From assembly GCA_002722565.1 (NCBI GenBank), contig PBMG01000007.1, positions 44,423-108,422 on the forward strand: 64,000 nucleotides of DNA, read 5' to 3'. The notes below the pieces were generated by a model. The model was not told where the DNA came from. It made no database searches and saw only the letters and a program-made list of their open reading frames with translations. This document shows positions 33,219 to 42,060 of this stretch, piece by piece; the first letter of the stretch is position 1, and the number at the start of each line of letters is the position of its first letter. Origin of the DNA: Acidimicrobiaceae bacterium (GTDB taxonomy: Bacteria; Actinomycetota; Acidimicrobiia; Acidimicrobiales; Poriferisodalaceae). The translations under genes and the position numbers were made by a program.

Positions 33219-34822
33219 GCCAAAATGGTCGTGTGTCAGTACTTGAGAATTTGCAGTTCGACAACCGCTTCACAACCTCTCTCCCCTCGGATGGGGCACA
33301 GGACAGTCATTCCAGACAAGTTGTGGGAGCTTGCTACAGCAGGGTTCAACCCGCAGCAGTGCGAGATCCGAAATTAGTAGCGTTCAGTTTTGAGACAGCA
33401 GAACTCCTTGGGCTCGCCCCCGAACAAATTAAGCAACAAGATGTCGTTCAGATTCTGGCGGGCAACAAATTGCACGGAGGGATGGACCCACATGCGGCTT
33501 GTTATGGCGGACATCAGTTCGGTAATTGGGCCGGCCAACTCGGAGATGGGCGAGCGATAGCACTAGGTGAGGTGATCGATGTCAATGGATGCCACCAGAT
33601 GCTTCAACTGAAGGGCGCAGGGCCCACTCCGTACTCTCGATCTGCTGATGGTTTAGCTGTTTTGAGGTCATCTATACGGGAGTTTCTTTGCAGCGAAGCC
33701 ATGCACCATCTAGGTGTTCCGACGACTAGGGCACTGTCGCTAGTCACTACGGGTGATGAAGTCATCCGCGACATGCTGTATGACGGCAATCCGCGCCCGG
33801 AACCAGGAGCAATTGTTTGTCGTGTAGCCCCTTCTTTTATTCGTTTTGGCAGCTTTGAAATTTTCGCTGCTCGCGGAGATCATGAAACGTTGCGGCAACT
33901 GGCCGACTTCACTGTGGCTACTGAATTTCCCGAAATTGAAAATGACGATCCAGATCGTTACGTAACTCTCTTAGGACAGGTAGCGGAGCGCACCGCCGAC
34001 ATGGTTGTCGAATGGTTGCGAGTTGGCTTCGTTCATGGCGTCATGAACACTGACAATATGTCGATTCTGGGCTTGACTATCGACTACGGACCATACGGCT
34101 GGTTGGATAATTATGACCCTAACTGGACGCCAAATACGACCGACGCTCAAAATCGTCGATACCGGTTCGGCAACCAACCAGCGGTAGCGCAGTGGAACCT
34201 CGTGCAATTAGCCAACGCTCTCTTCCCTTTGGTTGAGAAGGTCGAGCCTCTTCAAGAAGCACTGGAGCTCTACGGGCACCGGTTTGAAAGTCAATGGGCT
34301 TCGATGATGGCTAAAAAATTAGGTTTACCTAGTCTTGACGAAGCACCCGACAAAGCGCTGGCGGAAGATGCTCTGCAAGTGCTACAGACAGTCGAAACTG
34401 ATATGACCATTTTTTGGCGGGAACTCAGCAGCATTAGTTGTTTGGAGTCAGTTGAACCATCAGACAGAGTTCAACCATTAATGAACTCGATATACAACTT
34501 TGATCGAGTCACCCAGGAACAGAAATCAGTCTTTACCGAATTTGTCGAGAATTGGGCCGCTCGACAACGAGGACTGGGTAGTGGGGACGAAGCCCGACGT
34601 TCCTCCATGAAAGCCACCAACCCCAAATATGTGCTTCGAAACTACATGGCGCAGCTAGCCATCGAACGAGCTGAGCAAGGTGACACGTCTATAGTCCAGG
34701 AGCTCTTAGACCTGCTGAAGTCGCCGTACACTGAACAGCCAAATAAGGACATTTACTACGCTCCCAGACCGGACTGGGCGCGAACTAAGACTGGCTGCTC
34801 ACAACTGTCTTGCTCATCATGA
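33215..34822 (+). CDS. selO: SelO/YdiU protein adenylyltransferase (AMPylator pseudokinase)
   Basis: A 535-residue SelO family enzyme that transfers AMP to protein hydroxyls with an inverted ATP orientation. Visible are YGGHQFGNWAGQLGDGRAI, QLKGAGPTPYSRSADGLAVL (the active-site Lys), REFLCSEAMHHLGVPTTRAL, HGVMNTDNMSILGLTIDYGP (Asn/Asp metal ligands) and the C-terminal redox tail GCSQLSCSS, where many eukaryotic homologues have selenocysteine. ATG overlaps the mrp stop by 4 bases. Its partner gene suggests a redox or iron-sulfur stress setting. Confidence 0.93.
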   Translation: MSQNGRVSVLENLQFDNRFTTSLPSDGAQDSHSRQVVGACYSRVQPAAVRDPKLVAFSFETAELLGLAPEQIKQQDVVQILAGNKLHGGMDPHAACYGGHQFGNWAGQLGDGRAIALGEVIDVNGCHQMLQLKGAGPTPYSRSADGLAVLRSSIREFLCSEAMHHLGVPTTRALSLVTTGDEVIRDMLYDGNPRPEPGAIVCRVAPSFIRFGSFEIFAARGDHETLRQLADFTVATEFPEIENDDPDRYVTLLGQVAERTADMVVEWLRVGFVHGVMNTDNMSILGLTIDYGPYGWLDNYDPNWTPNTTDAQNRRYRFGNQPAVAQWNLVQLANALFPLVEKVEPLQEALELYGHRFESQWASMMAKKLGLPSLDEAPDKALAEDALQVLQTVETDMTIFWRELSSISCLESVEPSDRVQPLMNSIYNFDRVTQEQKSVFTEFVENWAARQRGLGSGDEARRSSMKATNPKYVLRNYMAQLAIERAEQGDTSIVQELLDLLKSPYTEQPNKDIYYAPRPDWARTKTGCSQLSCSS

Positions 34823-34931
34823 ATATGGGATCCTCGGTGGTGCCAAGCGAACCGCGGCCTACGCTGTTTGGCTAGTAGTAGCGACAGCAAACAAAGGCTA
34901 AAGTCGCAGAACTCGAAGAAAAGGTTGTTTC

Positions 34932-35162
34932 GTGGAAATCAGAGTTGGCATGATGAACGTGGTACGAGAGTTGACCTTTGAAATTAATGATGATGAAGCC
35001 GATCAACTTAAGTCTGATTTGGAGTCAGCTTCCTCAGCAGGAGACGGCATGCTCTGGATGACTGACCGTGACGGTCGTAATCTCGGACTTGTAGTAAGTC
35101 AGCTTGCTTATGTCGAACTTGGAGTGCCCGGCGATAGACGTATCGGATTTGCTACCGATTAA
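34932..35162 (+). CDS. DUF3107 family protein (TB9.4-like)
   Basis: A 76-residue protein beginning MEIRVGMMNVVRELTFEIND and ending AYVELGVPGDRRIGFATD, which matches the small actinobacterial DUF3107 family (mycobacterial TB9.4). Function unknown. It starts with GTG, with AAAGG 8 bases upstream. It stands between selO and pdtaS. Confidence 0.85.
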   Translation: MEIRVGMMNVVRELTFEINDDEADQLKSDLESASSAGDGMLWMTDRDGRNLGLVVSQLAYVELGVPGDRRIGFATD

Positions 35163-35206
35163 CGGACCTGATTTCCACTGCGGTCGACCCTTTGGTCAAT
35201 GATTCT

Positions 35207-35236
35207 TTGCTGAGACGTCGATCCCGCATGTAATTT
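35207..35236 (+). promoter_or_regulatory. Promoter of pdtaS (leaderless)
   Basis: TTGCTG (35207-35212), 18-base spacer, TAATTT (35231-35236), then 8 bases to ATG 35245. The same TTGCTG -35 occurs before the acyl-CoA dehydrogenase gene. Confidence 0.45.
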
Positions 35237-35244
35237 CGTTTGGC

Positions 35245-36720
35245 ATGGCAACTCTGGCCGAACTGACTCGCTTAGATACCGGCCTGTCAAAAGATCAACT
35301 GCGACACCTGCAACGACTTATCGCGTGGTGGGGGATCCTCGCTGATTTGTCGTTTTCTGACCTGCTGTTATTCGTTCCAATACAAAAGCAAGGGATCGAG
35401 TTTGCCATCGCATCTCAGATACGCCCAACTACGGGACAAACTTTGTACAGAGACGACCATGTAGGCCTTCGGGTATCAGATGTCGACAGGCCGTTGGTCG
35501 CGAGGGCTTATGAATTACGAGAAGTTGTAGATGGTGAAGTACCAATTAAGCCAACCAACCGCCGGGCGAGTGTCATGTGTATCCCGATCAGCCACGATGA
35601 CGAGGTGATTGGAGTTCTGAGTCGAGAGCTGATCCCCAATTTCGCGGAACGTCGCGACCCCGGAGAACTTGAACGAACTTATTTGGAGGCATTTCACCAA
35701 CTCGCAAAGATGATCGCGGCTGGCGTCTTTCCTTTCACTGATAATGAAGTCGATATGGATGAGATCCCACGAGTGGGCGATGGTTTGCTTGTTGTAGATC
35801 CCGAGACGAGGATCCAATACGCGTCACCGAATGCACTCAGCACTTTGCACCGTGTAGGTGTCCTCGGAAATGTGGCCGGCCGACGTCTCGAAGATCTAGG
35901 AATTAAACACCCAGTTATCGGTAGCGAAGTAGGTGCTCTACGAGCGGTTGTAGCCGAAATCGAACGAAACGATACAGCGGTCCAATTACTAGGAGTACCG
36001 CTCGTTGGGCAGAATCAGTCTCGGGGTGCAATTGTTCTCTTGCGAGATATAACTGAGCTTCGCCTGAGAGACCGCCTGCTCGTGTCTAAGGACGCGACAA
36101 TCCGAGAGATTCATCACCGCGTCAAAAACAATTTGCAAACAATCTCATCCCTATTACGTCTTCAGGGGCGGCGACTTGAGTCAGATGAGGCCAAACTTGC
36201 TATCGATGAATCCGTTCGGCGTATCCGTGCTATTGCGCTTGTGCATGAAACGCTGGCAAATGAAACTACTGACGATGTGAGCTTGGCGGATGTCGCTGGG
36301 ATGTTGGCTCGAACGGCACAAGACAGCTTCACATCTCCTGATCGGCCCATCCATTTTGAGGTAATCGGCGACGCCGGGTTAGTCCCATCAGACGTTGTCA
36401 CGCCGTTAGCGGTAGTACTCAACGAACTTCTACAAAACACCGTCGACCATGCTTTTCCTGCGAGCGCTTTTGCCGCTGAAGGCGACATTGCGTTGGTAGA
36501 AATCTTTCTTGACCGCAACGAAGAAGAGATAAGGATGGCGGTGAGAGACAACGGGATCGGTGTATCAGCAGACTTTGATAGTGAGACTCAGAAAGGACTT
36601 GGGTTGACAATCATTAGGGGCTTGGCAACGACAGAACTCGGTGGAGCTATAGAAGTGCGGCGCAGAGATGACTTACCGGGCTCGGAAGCATTGGTACAAG
36701 TTCCATTGACTGCTAATTGA
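35245..36720 (+). CDS. pdtaS: PdtaS-type sensor histidine kinase
   Basis: A 491-residue soluble kinase: GAF domain (about 1-150), PAS-like domain (about 170-280, DGLLVVDPETRIQYASPNAL), HisKA_2 dimerisation/phosphoacceptor helix EIHHRVKNNLQTISSLLRLQ (about 293-312), and HATPase with ELLQNTVDHAF (N box), RDNGIGV and GLGLTIIRGL. This layout is that of mycobacterial PdtaS, which signals to the RNA-binding antiterminator PdtaR; no PdtaR gene is in the window. It converges on whiB, the same neighbour as in mycobacteria. Confidence 0.92.
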   Translation: MATLAELTRLDTGLSKDQLRHLQRLIAWWGILADLSFSDLLLFVPIQKQGIEFAIASQIRPTTGQTLYRDDHVGLRVSDVDRPLVARAYELREVVDGEVPIKPTNRRASVMCIPISHDDEVIGVLSRELIPNFAERRDPGELERTYLEAFHQLAKMIAAGVFPFTDNEVDMDEIPRVGDGLLVVDPETRIQYASPNALSTLHRVGVLGNVAGRRLEDLGIKHPVIGSEVGALRAVVAEIERNDTAVQLLGVPLVGQNQSRGAIVLLRDITELRLRDRLLVSKDATIREIHHRVKNNLQTISSLLRLQGRRLESDEAKLAIDESVRRIRAIALVHETLANETTDDVSLADVAGMLARTAQDSFTSPDRPIHFEVIGDAGLVPSDVVTPLAVVLNELLQNTVDHAFPASAFAAEGDIALVEIFLDRNEEEIRMAVRDNGIGVSADFDSETQKGLGLTIIRGLATTELGGAIEVRRRDDLPGSEALVQVPLTAN

Positions 36721-36759
36721 AACGCTTAGCTCCGACTTTCGCGGTTGTTAAATCGAAAT

Positions 36760-37044
36760 TCAACCAAAATTGCGTCGAGCTCTGTTTCGTTCGCGGCGAA
36801 GCTGTCGCCGTTCTTCCTCGGAAGCCCCGCCCCACACTCCAGAGTCCTGATTAGTTTTTAACGCGAATTCGAGACAGAGTTCTTTTACTGAACAATCGAG
36901 ACACACTGCTTTGGCGGCCGCTATCTGTCGTAGGGCTCGACCAGTCGAACCTATAGGGAAAAAGATAGTGGGATCTGCTTCCCGGCAACTGGCGGTATTT
37001 CTCCATACACCGCTCTCTAGCAGCATGGATCCTCGAGCGCTCAC
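36760..37044 (-). CDS. whiB: WhiB-family iron-sulfur transcriptional regulator
   Basis: A 94-residue WhiB protein, a family confined to Actinobacteria and their phages. Four cluster-binding cysteines are at about 20, 48, 51 and 57 (NTASCREADP, CLDCSVKELC), followed by GVWGGASEEERRQLRRERNR, the turn and basic DNA-contact tail. Its closest type is WhiB1, given the adjacent pdtaS. GTG 37044 is chosen since GGAGG lies 10 bases before it; ATG 37026 would be 28 bases away. The upstream 244 bases to the GDPD gene hold a TATAGG-like -10 for this gene and nothing else recognised. Confidence 0.95.
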   Translation of the reverse strand: MSARGSMLLESGVWRNTASCREADPTIFFPIGSTGRALRQIAAAKAVCLDCSVKELCLEFALKTNQDSGVWGGASEEERRQLRRERNRARRNFG

Positions 37045-37287
37045 GTCTTCATATCCTCCAGGTGCTGCTTGCGAACGGATTTCACAAGCCTATAAATCAC
37101 TGCTGACTCTACAAATGTCGGCGGCAAGAAACTGCTTAGATGCCGAATCGAATAGTCAAAGGACATCTTCGATACAGGTGGCACCCAAACTGCGATAGGA
37201 CACATTACGGTCGGGGACATACCTGATCAAGAGATTCTTTTCGATGGCCACCGGACAGAAGATAAGCAAAACGACAGCGACCACTAA

Positions 37288-37977
37288 ATGAAGCTTCGTC
37301 CATTTGTATACGCGCATAGAGGGGCATCCCGAAAGGCAAAGGAAAACACCATCCAGTCCTTTGAAGTCGCAGCCAAGATTGGGGCCGACGGTGTGGAACT
37401 CGATGTCTGGAAGAGTTTCGATGATGAACTAATGGTTCACCACGACCCTTCTGCAAAGGGGGTTTCTATTGAAGGTGCCAGGGCCAAAGATTTGCCAGAT
37501 TATGTGCCTACTCTCTCTGAGGCGCTCGATGCGTGTCTCGGTCTTAAAGTCAATATTGAAATCAAGGCTGCTTCCGACCGCCCACGACAGGCCTTGGACG
37601 CATCTGATGTTCTTGTCGACACCTTGCGATCTCGACCAGAGCCAGCGAGTCGATGGATCATTTCCTCTTTCGAACATGGAGCCCTAGACCGCATTCAGAA
37701 GAAGAGTTCTGGTTTTCTTACAGGTCTCCTCTTTTGGAACGAACCATGGGAAATCATGCTGCGATATGCGGTTGAGAATGGACACGGAGCCCTCCACCCT
37801 CACGAGACTTTGGTAGACGATGCAATTCGAGAAGCAACTAAGAGCGAAGGTGTTCAGTTGAACACATGGACAGTTAACGACCTAAGCCGAATTAGTGAAC
37901 TAGCAGAACTTGGAGTCGACGGTCTAATAACCGACGTTCCAGAACAAGTACTCAAAACGCTGCAGGTGAGAAATTAG
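37288..37977 (+). CDS. Glycerophosphodiester phosphodiesterase
   Basis: A 229-residue single-domain GDPD that hydrolyses glycerophosphodiesters to glycerol 3-phosphate and an alcohol. Metal and catalytic residues are in AHRGASRKAKENTIQSF (His, Glu), GVELDVW and MVHHDP; the barrel ends with LNTWTVNDL and GVDGLITDVPE, both typical. No signal peptide, so it acts in the cytoplasm. It converges on the lipid kinase gene 7 bases away. Confidence 0.92.
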   Translation: MKLRPFVYAHRGASRKAKENTIQSFEVAAKIGADGVELDVWKSFDDELMVHHDPSAKGVSIEGARAKDLPDYVPTLSEALDACLGLKVNIEIKAASDRPRQALDASDVLVDTLRSRPEPASRWIISSFEHGALDRIQKKSSGFLTGLLFWNEPWEIMLRYAVENGHGALHPHETLVDDAIREATKSEGVQLNTWTVNDLSRISELAELGVDGLITDVPEQVLKTLQVRN

Positions 37978-37984
37978 TTCCTAG

Positions 37985-38926
37985 TCATCGATTAGCAGGC
38001 TTCACTAACCTAAGCACTTCAGGGCGCCACTTAAAGTCCAGTTGATCAACTTGTCCGAGATAATCGCCATCCAATTGATAGGGGAATGGTTTGTAGCCCG
38101 TGATCTTCAAAGAGTCGATGTCATGAGCGATGTAAACTTCGTCACTGTTTTCGAGAGGTTTACCCTGAAATAGCTCACCAAGTAATCGGGCCATTGTGAC
38201 TAGGGACATGCTCCTTAGAGCGACAACACTTAGACCGTTCTTCAGTCCTGCTGTTGTTGCCAAAGAGAGCGGCCGACTTCCTAAATAGGTGTAGGGATCG
38301 GTGTTTAGAACGATCGTGAAGTAGCTGTCATCAACAGAGCCCAGCGAATGCTCAACCTTCATCCTTGCCTTTGACCGGTCGTAATGACGAAGCCAGGTGT
38401 TAATACCAGCCCAAAGGAACAATGGATGTCCTGCATAACGCTTAAGTGCTGCACGACGCTCAACTTGCTGCACTACAGCTGCATCGAAACCGCTACCGCA
38501 GTGGAATAAGAAATACCTACCCGCAACCTCTCCAAGACCTACAGGTTCTATAGAACCGCCGGCGATGGCTTCAATGATCTGGGTCGTGGCTTCTCGAGGG
38601 TCATCAGCTAATCCGATAGTACGAGCAAAAACATTGGTGGAACCGCCCGGTAAAGGTGCAAGTGCGCATTCGGTTCCAGCCAAACCGTTAGCAGCCTCGT
38701 TAAGGGTCCCATCGCCACCTAAGACTGCTACAACGTCTGTTCCTGTCGCTGCAGCTCCGCGTGCCAGTCGAGATGCATGTCCCCTGCGGCTAGTCATTGC
38801 TAATTCGACGTCATGGTGTTCAGCTAGCGCCGCTTGAATCAGGACTCGGGTTCGGGCGGTGACAGATGACGCTGACTCGTTCACAAGAAGCAAAATCCGC
38901 ACACAACTAGTGTCGCTGATTTCCAT
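37985..38926 (-). CDS. Diacylglycerol/sphingosine kinase family lipid kinase
   Basis: About 313 residues. The N-terminal catalytic part has RILLLVNESASSVTART, VAVLGGDGTLNEAANGLAG (the GGDGT nucleotide motif) and LPGGSTNVFARTIGL, the family PGGTxN variant; the C-terminal half is a beta-sandwich with the closing FPYQLDGDYLG. It phosphorylates a lipid such as diacylglycerol. ATG 38926 fits the family start; the frame is open to 39040. It is divergent from etfB. Confidence 0.88.
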   Translation of the reverse strand: MEISDTSCVRILLLVNESASSVTARTRVLIQAALAEHHDVELAMTSRRGHASRLARGAAATGTDVVAVLGGDGTLNEAANGLAGTECALAPLPGGSTNVFARTIGLADDPREATTQIIEAIAGGSIEPVGLGEVAGRYFLFHCGSGFDAAVVQQVERRAALKRYAGHPLFLWAGINTWLRHYDRSKARMKVEHSLGSVDDSYFTIVLNTDPYTYLGSRPLSLATTAGLKNGLSVVALRSMSLVTMARLLGELFQGKPLENSDEVYIAHDIDSLKITGYKPFPYQLDGDYLGQVDQLDFKWRPEVLRLVKPANR

Positions 38927-39007
38927 GGCTTCAGTCGAATCGCGTCTCAAGTTACTGAACGATCGTGAATCTGAATTCACTGGAACGCAGATTTTTCTAT
39001 TTTTCAT

Positions 39008-39036
39008 TTGGATCTGAAGCGACCTCGGGGCAGAAT
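39008..39036 (+). promoter_or_regulatory. Promoter of etfBA (leaderless)
   Basis: TTGGAT (39008-39013), 17-base spacer, CAGAAT (39031-39036), 6 bases, ATG 39043. Both hexamers match the consensus at four of six positions and no ribosome binding site precedes the ATG. Confidence 0.5.
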
Positions 39037-39042
39037 CCACCC

Positions 39043-39822
39043 ATGAAGGTCGTAGTCTGCGTTAAACAAATTCCAGATCCCGCGTTGCCAGGTGAGTTAG
39101 ATCCCTCAACCAACTACCTGAAACGGGACGACAAGTTGATTCTTGACGAGTCCGATTCTTATGGTGTTGAAATGGCACTCCAGCTTGTAGAAGCAGCCGG
39201 AGGAGGCGAAGTGTCATTGGTGTCAATGGCAGCGAATGGTGAAGTTAGCGGTCTTAGGACGGCTTTGGCTATGGGTGCTGAAGACGCGGTCCTCGTTAGT
39301 GACGACGCTCTAGCCGGTAGCGATGCCCTTGGTACAGCCCGAGTACTTGGTGCAGCTATATCAAGAATGTCTCCTGACCTAGTGTTGGCTGGAGTTGAGT
39401 CGTCCGACGGCTACACAGGCACAGTGCCTGAAATGATTGCTGGTGTGCTTGAAATGCCGTCGATTACTTTTGCCAAACAAATTGAAGTCGACGGAACTAC
39501 GGTGAAGGTTCAACGGCAAACTGAAGCGGGTTATGACGATGTTGAGTGTCAGATTCCAGTTTTGGTGTCGGTGACAGCTGGCGTTGTTGAGCCCCGCTAC
39601 CCATCCTTTAAGGGCATTATGGCTGCAAAAAAGAAGCCGGTGGAAGAGTTAGATTTAGCGGCACTCGGAGTGGATGCGGCTGTAGTTGGTCAAAGCGGAG
39701 CTCGTCAGGAAACGGTTCGAGTTACCGCTGCAGAAGAAAGACAAGCGGGCGAAGTCATTGAAGATGAAGGTGATGCCCACGACAAGATCGTTGAGTTCCT
39801 TGGTGAACTCAAGATTGTTTGA
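39043..39822 (+). CDS. etfB: Electron transfer flavoprotein subunit beta
   Basis: A 259-residue ETF beta subunit that binds AMP and takes electrons from acyl-CoA dehydrogenases. It opens with MKVVVCVKQIPDPALPGELD, and VLAGVESSDGYTGTVPEMIA and VEPRYPSFKGIMAAKKKPVE are the usual family segments, the last including the recognition-loop region. ATG 39043 fits the family; the frame is open to 38965. The alpha subunit follows 11 bases later. Confidence 0.95.
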   Translation: MKVVVCVKQIPDPALPGELDPSTNYLKRDDKLILDESDSYGVEMALQLVEAAGGGEVSLVSMAANGEVSGLRTALAMGAEDAVLVSDDALAGSDALGTARVLGAAISRMSPDLVLAGVESSDGYTGTVPEMIAGVLEMPSITFAKQIEVDGTTVKVQRQTEAGYDDVECQIPVLVSVTAGVVEPRYPSFKGIMAAKKKPVEELDLAALGVDAAVVGQSGARQETVRVTAAEERQAGEVIEDEGDAHDKIVEFLGELKIV

Positions 39823-39833
39823 GGAGGTTGCGA

Positions 39834-40796
39834 ATGTCTGTTGAAACAATCCTTGTGTTCGGAGAAGGTGATGAGGGTAGCCCTAGCGGTCTTACACTTG
39901 AGTTGCTGGCTGCGGCGCGCGGTTTAGCGACAAATGTAGAAGTGTTCGTCGCCGGAGACGGAGCCGCCATGGCAGCTGAACTCGGTGCTCATGGAGCTAC
40001 AAGAGTTCACACCACGGGACCTCTTGATGGAAAGCTGATGGGAGTTCACGCAGCGGCAGCGTTACAGGCGCACATGGAGACAAGCTCTCCCGATGCGGTC
40101 TTTTTCGGCCAAACACCTGACGGTCGAGACACGGCTGCACGTTTAGCGGTTCGTATAAATCAGCCAGTTGTTACAAACAACGTTGGTGCTTCGTTCGAAG
40201 ATGGAACGCTGGTTGTAGAAGAGCCGGTATTCGGCGGCACGCAGAATGTCTTTACCGCCTTTAAAAATGACGGCCCAGCGCTAGCTATGTTCCGTCCAAA
40301 GTCATTCGAGGCTGAGGCTACTGGTGGCGGTGAAGCCGAGGTAGTTGCAGTTGACGCGGTTGATCCTGGTCCAGCGGGCTCCGCTTCTGTAACGGGGCGC
40401 CATGTAGAAGAGCGCTCAGGTCCTCAACTTGATGACGCAGAGGTAGTCGTGTCAGGTGGCCGCGGTTTGGGTCAACCCGAGGCATTTGAAATGATTGATG
40501 AACTTGCGGGATTACTTGATGCAGCATCGGGAGCGTCGCGAGCCATTGTCGACGCTGGATGGGTTCCCTACTCCAAACAGGTTGGACAGACCGGCAAGGT
40601 AGTGAAGCCAAATGTCTATCTAGCTTGCGGTATTTCGGGAGCTACACAGCATCTAGTGGGCATGAAGGGTTCCAAACACATCATCGCGATCAACAAAGAT
40701 CCTGAGGCTCCGATCTTCGGTGTAGCTGATCTTGGCATCGTCGGTGATGTGCACAAAGTGGTTCCTGCTCTTATCGAAGCCATGAAATCGCGGTAA
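39834..40796 (+). CDS. etfA: Electron transfer flavoprotein subunit alpha
   Basis: A 320-residue FAD-binding alpha subunit. The C-terminal FAD domain has [60 protein letters not shown] and [20 protein letters not shown], all characteristic. GAGGAGG lies 6 bases before ATG 39834. With etfB it links acyl-CoA oxidation to the respiratory chain. It converges on the SCO1664-like gene. Confidence 0.95.
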   Translation: MSVETILVFGEGDEGSPSGLTLELLAAARGLATNVEVFVAGDGAAMAAELGAHGATRVHTTGPLDGKLMGVHAAAALQAHMETSSPDAVFFGQTPDGRDTAARLAVRINQPVVTNNVGASFEDGTLVVEEPVFGGTQNVFTAFKNDGPALAMFRPKSFEAEATGGGEAEVVAVDAVDPGPAGSASVTGRHVEERSGPQLDDAEVVVSGGRGLGQPEAFEMIDELAGLLDAASGASRAIVDAGWVPYSKQVGQTGKVVKPNVYLACGISGATQHLVGMKGSKHIIAINKDPEAPIFGVADLGIVGDVHKVVPALIEAMKSR

Positions 40797-40838
40797 GGGC
40801 CGCTGACCCTGACGCACACTAACGAGCCCATCCCGTTT

Positions 40839-41582
40839 CTAAATAAGTGGCCATGGCCAGCCGTACCCGTCATCTTCTGGGAAGACCTGGGACTCGGTTA
40901 GCCACTGCGCCCTTTTGAGTAGTGCATCAATTTCGTCCTGGTCGAGCCACGGCGAGACTGAAGGAGGGACGCTTTCTGCTAATCGATGTATATCGCATAG
41001 CAGCTCTTGTCCGATTGGCTCATTTGCAAATTCCCAAATGACTGTTCGTAACTTGAACTCAGCTGAAAAACATAAGCCGTGGTCAATGCCGTAAATAGTT
41101 CCCCACTTAGAGAGAAGGCAATGTCCGGACTTCCTGTCAGTATTATTTGCCAGTAGGTCAAGGACACAAAGCTTTCGAAGAGCCGGATGGTTCTTGACGT
41201 TTTTAACCAGAGTGAAGTGATGTTGGTCGAAGTCTGCGTCGATGAATAACTGAACCGAACCAGTTCCGTGAGGCCCGACCCGTTCGACGGTGGGAGGCAC
41301 CACACCCCAGCCCAGTTCTTCGCTGAGTTCATACGCAGCGATTTCGCGCCTATAAAGACCTGGAGGAAAATCCCACAGAGGCCTCTCGCCTTTGGCCGGT
41401 TTGTAAATTCCGTTGACCGCCGCCTCACCGTCGACTATTCGGGTGAGAAATGTGGCGTTGGAGCTATATGGCATGCGACCAAGTAGTTCGATTTCACCAC
41501 GTTGCAAAATCGTGCGCGCAACTCCTGTATCTATTGGTTTGCTCAAAGAAGGTGTGCCGGTATCGGCGCTATCTTCATTCAC
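40839..41582 (-). CDS. SCO1664-family protein with an atypical PI3/4-kinase-like fold
   Basis: About 247 residues. [17 protein letters not shown] and [20 protein letters not shown] begin the domain; the Lys of YKP, the [10 protein letters not shown] helix, the catalytic-loop-like [13 protein letters not shown] and the metal-site-like GIDHGLCF resemble the PI3/4-kinase and HipA superfamily. Substrate unknown. GTG 41582, overlapping the DUF3090 stop by 8 bases, is chosen; the longer open frame to 41735 is antisense-free but inside DUF3090. It is third in a phosphatase-DUF3090-kinase-like operon found in many Actinobacteria beside mshC, which is absent here. Confidence 0.8.
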   Translation of the reverse strand: MNEDSADTGTPSLSKPIDTGVARTILQRGEIELLGRMPYSSNATFLTRIVDGEAAVNGIYKPAKGERPLWDFPPGLYRREIAAYELSEELGWGVVPPTVERVGPHGTGSVQLFIDADFDQHHFTLVKNVKNHPALRKLCVLDLLANNTDRKSGHCLLSKWGTIYGIDHGLCFSAEFKLRTVIWEFANEPIGQELLCDIHRLAESVPPSVSPWLDQDEIDALLKRAQWLTESQVFPEDDGYGWPWPLI

Positions 41583-42030
41583 CGATACGTTTGTGACCGT
41601 TCTGTCGACCGAAGTCGCGGCCGTACTCCATGAGGAACAGAGCGTGGTCAACAAAGGCTTTAGCTTGACTAAAACTGATATAGATGTGAGCTTCCGAAGG
41701 CTCGACTTCATCTTGATCAGGTAGTTCTTGAGCAACTACAACAATTTCGCTGGGTTCCTCACTAAGGGCTATTGCTAGCGCTCCGACAGTCCAAACAGCG
41801 TTAGGTGGTTCGATCATGTTGGTTACGGGCGCGGCAGCTATGTCGTTGGCCTCATCTTCAATGATTTGTAGCAGGTGACTTGCAAGAGACTGAACCTGAC
41901 CCTTTTCCAGCTTTAAAGTTAAGACGGATCCGTCACCCACGGCTTGCAGATAAAAAATTCGCTCTCCAGGTCCCCCTACGGTCCCGGCGACGAAATTGGT
42001 TGGGTTGCGTATTTCGTAGTTATCAGTCAT
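41575..42030 (-). CDS. DUF3090 family protein lacking the C-terminal zinc-binding tail
   Basis: A 151-residue protein with the family start NFVAGTVGGPGERIFYLQA and the helical LALSEEP / QAKAFVDHAL regions. Homologues usually continue with a segment of the form GRPxCPLCGxPxDPxGHxCPRxNG, a zinc knuckle. Here the end reads [16 protein letters not shown] with no cysteine at all: GR and NGH remain but the knuckle between them is missing. Function unknown. It lies between the histidine phosphatase (30 bases) and the kinase-like gene (overlap). Confidence 0.8.
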   Translation of the reverse strand: MTDNYEIRNPTNFVAGTVGGPGERIFYLQAVGDGSVLTLKLEKGQVQSLASHLLQIIEDEANDIAAAPVTNMIEPPNAVWTVGALAIALSEEPSEIVVVAQELPDQDEVEPSEAHIYISFSQAKAFVDHALFLMEYGRDFGRQNGHKRIGE

Positions 42031-42060
42031 TTTTCCTATTCAAGATTCTTTTGGGGTGGT

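Noticed and set aside
34790-34822. Selenocysteine codon at the SelO C-terminus
   Set aside because: The tail reads GCSQLSCSS with ordinary TGC/TGT cysteine codons and a normal TGA-free end; no SECIS-like hairpin is needed.
41583-41735. N-terminal extension of the SCO1664-like protein
   Set aside because: It lies inside DUF3090 in another frame and does not resemble the family, whose domain begins shortly after GTG 41582.
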